A stretch of DNA of 64,000 nucleotides from Bog-756 sp963745955. Lineage in GTDB: Bacteria; Actinomycetota; Acidimicrobiia; Acidimicrobiales; RAAP-2. The DNA lies in the NCBI GenBank assembly GCA_963745955.1, contig CAVUZI010000008.1, forward strand, positions 558,001-622,000, read 5' to 3'. This document shows, one piece after another, positions 63,645-64,000 of this stretch (positions within the stretch are counted from its first letter, which is position 1; the number at the start of each line of letters is the position of its first letter). The position numbers and the translations under genes are program-made. Under the pieces are notes generated by a model. The model did not search any database, was not told where the DNA came from, and saw only the letters and a list, made by a program, of their open reading frames with translations.

Positions 63645-64000
63645 CGCCGGTCGACACCGCCACCCGGCTCCGCCGGCTGCTGGCCATCCTGGCCTGGTTG
63701 GCCCAGGTGGGCGAGGCACCCATCGACGAGGTCGCCGCCCGTTTCGATCTGTCCCCGGAGGCCCTGGTCACCGAGCTCGAGATGGCCGCCTGCTGTGGGG
63801 TTCCGCCCTACACGCCGGATCAACTGATGGAGATCGTGGTCACCGAGACCACCGTGTCCACCAAGGTGGGGACGGCCCTGGCCCGGCCCCGGCGGCTCAG
63901 CCCGTCCGAAGGATTCGCCCTCGCCGCCTCCGCCCGCGCCCTCCTGGCCGTGCCGGGCAGCGACGACACCGGCGCGCTGTCCCGGGCGTTGGCCAAGCTC
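63641..64000 (+). CDS. pafC: PafC-like WYL regulator, 5' part only
   Basis: The first 120 residues are seen; the rest lies beyond the window. It opens MTPVDTATRLRRLLAILAWL, then a winged-helix region (APIDEVAARFDLSPEALVTE, LEMAACCGVPPYTPDQLMEI), typical of PafC, which forms a heterodimer with PafB. Its start shares ATGA with the pafB stop. Confidence 0.85.
   Translation, partial: MTPVDTATRLRRLLAILAWLAQVGEAPIDEVAARFDLSPEALVTELEMAACCGVPPYTPDQLMEIVVTETTVSTKVGTALARPRRLSPSEGFALAASARALLAVPGSDDTGALSRALAKL

Noticed and set aside
1..64000. CRISPR arrays, rRNA, tRNA, prophage or conjugation genes
   Set aside because: I looked in intergenic gaps for repeat-spacer patterns, for tRNA arms and for phage or relaxase motifs, and found none.

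Overview
The window is high-GC actinobacterial DNA. I infer the class Acidimicrobiia or a near relative. The grounds are a Gram-positive Tad pilus operon without a secretin, a type IV pilus cluster with a PilM-PilN fusion, EttA, PafB/PafC, F420-type luciferase-like oxidoreductases and mycobacterial-style steroid side-chain genes. No rRNA, tRNA or CRISPR was seen.

Layout. 1-1.3 kb: 5' part of an IS66-family transposase gene (minus strand) with a likely element end. 1.3-7.8 kb: an orphan mobile mystery protein A, a secreted DUF5666-like protein, a DUF503 protein, a TIGR03084-type protein, L-threonine aldolase, EttA and a multi-pass membrane protein. 8.4-19.4 kb: one tightly coupled Tad/Flp pilus operon (lipoprotein, secreted protein, CpaB, CpaE, CpaF/TadA, TadB, TadC, small pilin, two TadE, a TadG-like protein, and a 1039-residue LysM/BTAD protein).

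19.4-36.2 kb: a sterol side-chain degradation region. A CYP125-like P450 and two luciferase-like oxidoreductases run leftward. A divergent operon has the gene order of the second half of the mycobacterial igr operon (chsE2, chsH2, chsE1, chsH1, ltp2 equivalents). FadD17-like and FadD19-like sterol CoA ligases and a third luciferase-like enzyme follow. Three promoters here carry sites matching the KstR consensus TNNAACNNGTTNNA exactly or with one mismatch. An ECF sigma/anti-sigma pair and a secreted beta-propeller protein lie inside this region and share a divergent promoter pair.

36.2-42.5 kb: dxs, an AIM24-family protein, a FlK-like hot-dog protein and tldD/tldE. 42.6-60.2 kb: type IV pilus genes (pilO, pilMN fusion, pilT, pilD with a two-component system, pilB, a second pilT, pilC, pilA and a GT87-like membrane protein), interrupted by fmdB, moaC and a small unknown gene. 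60.2-64 kb: acyl-CoA carboxylase carboxyltransferase, CtaG, pafB and the start of pafC.

A technical point matters to any reader. Between about 19.4 and 55 kb, at least fourteen conserved genes, including dxs, are broken by single-base indels, mostly one extra G or C. I treat these as probable sequencing or assembly errors, because the reading frame resumes with full conservation after each one. They are listed as type pseudogene only because the sequence as given does not encode an intact protein.
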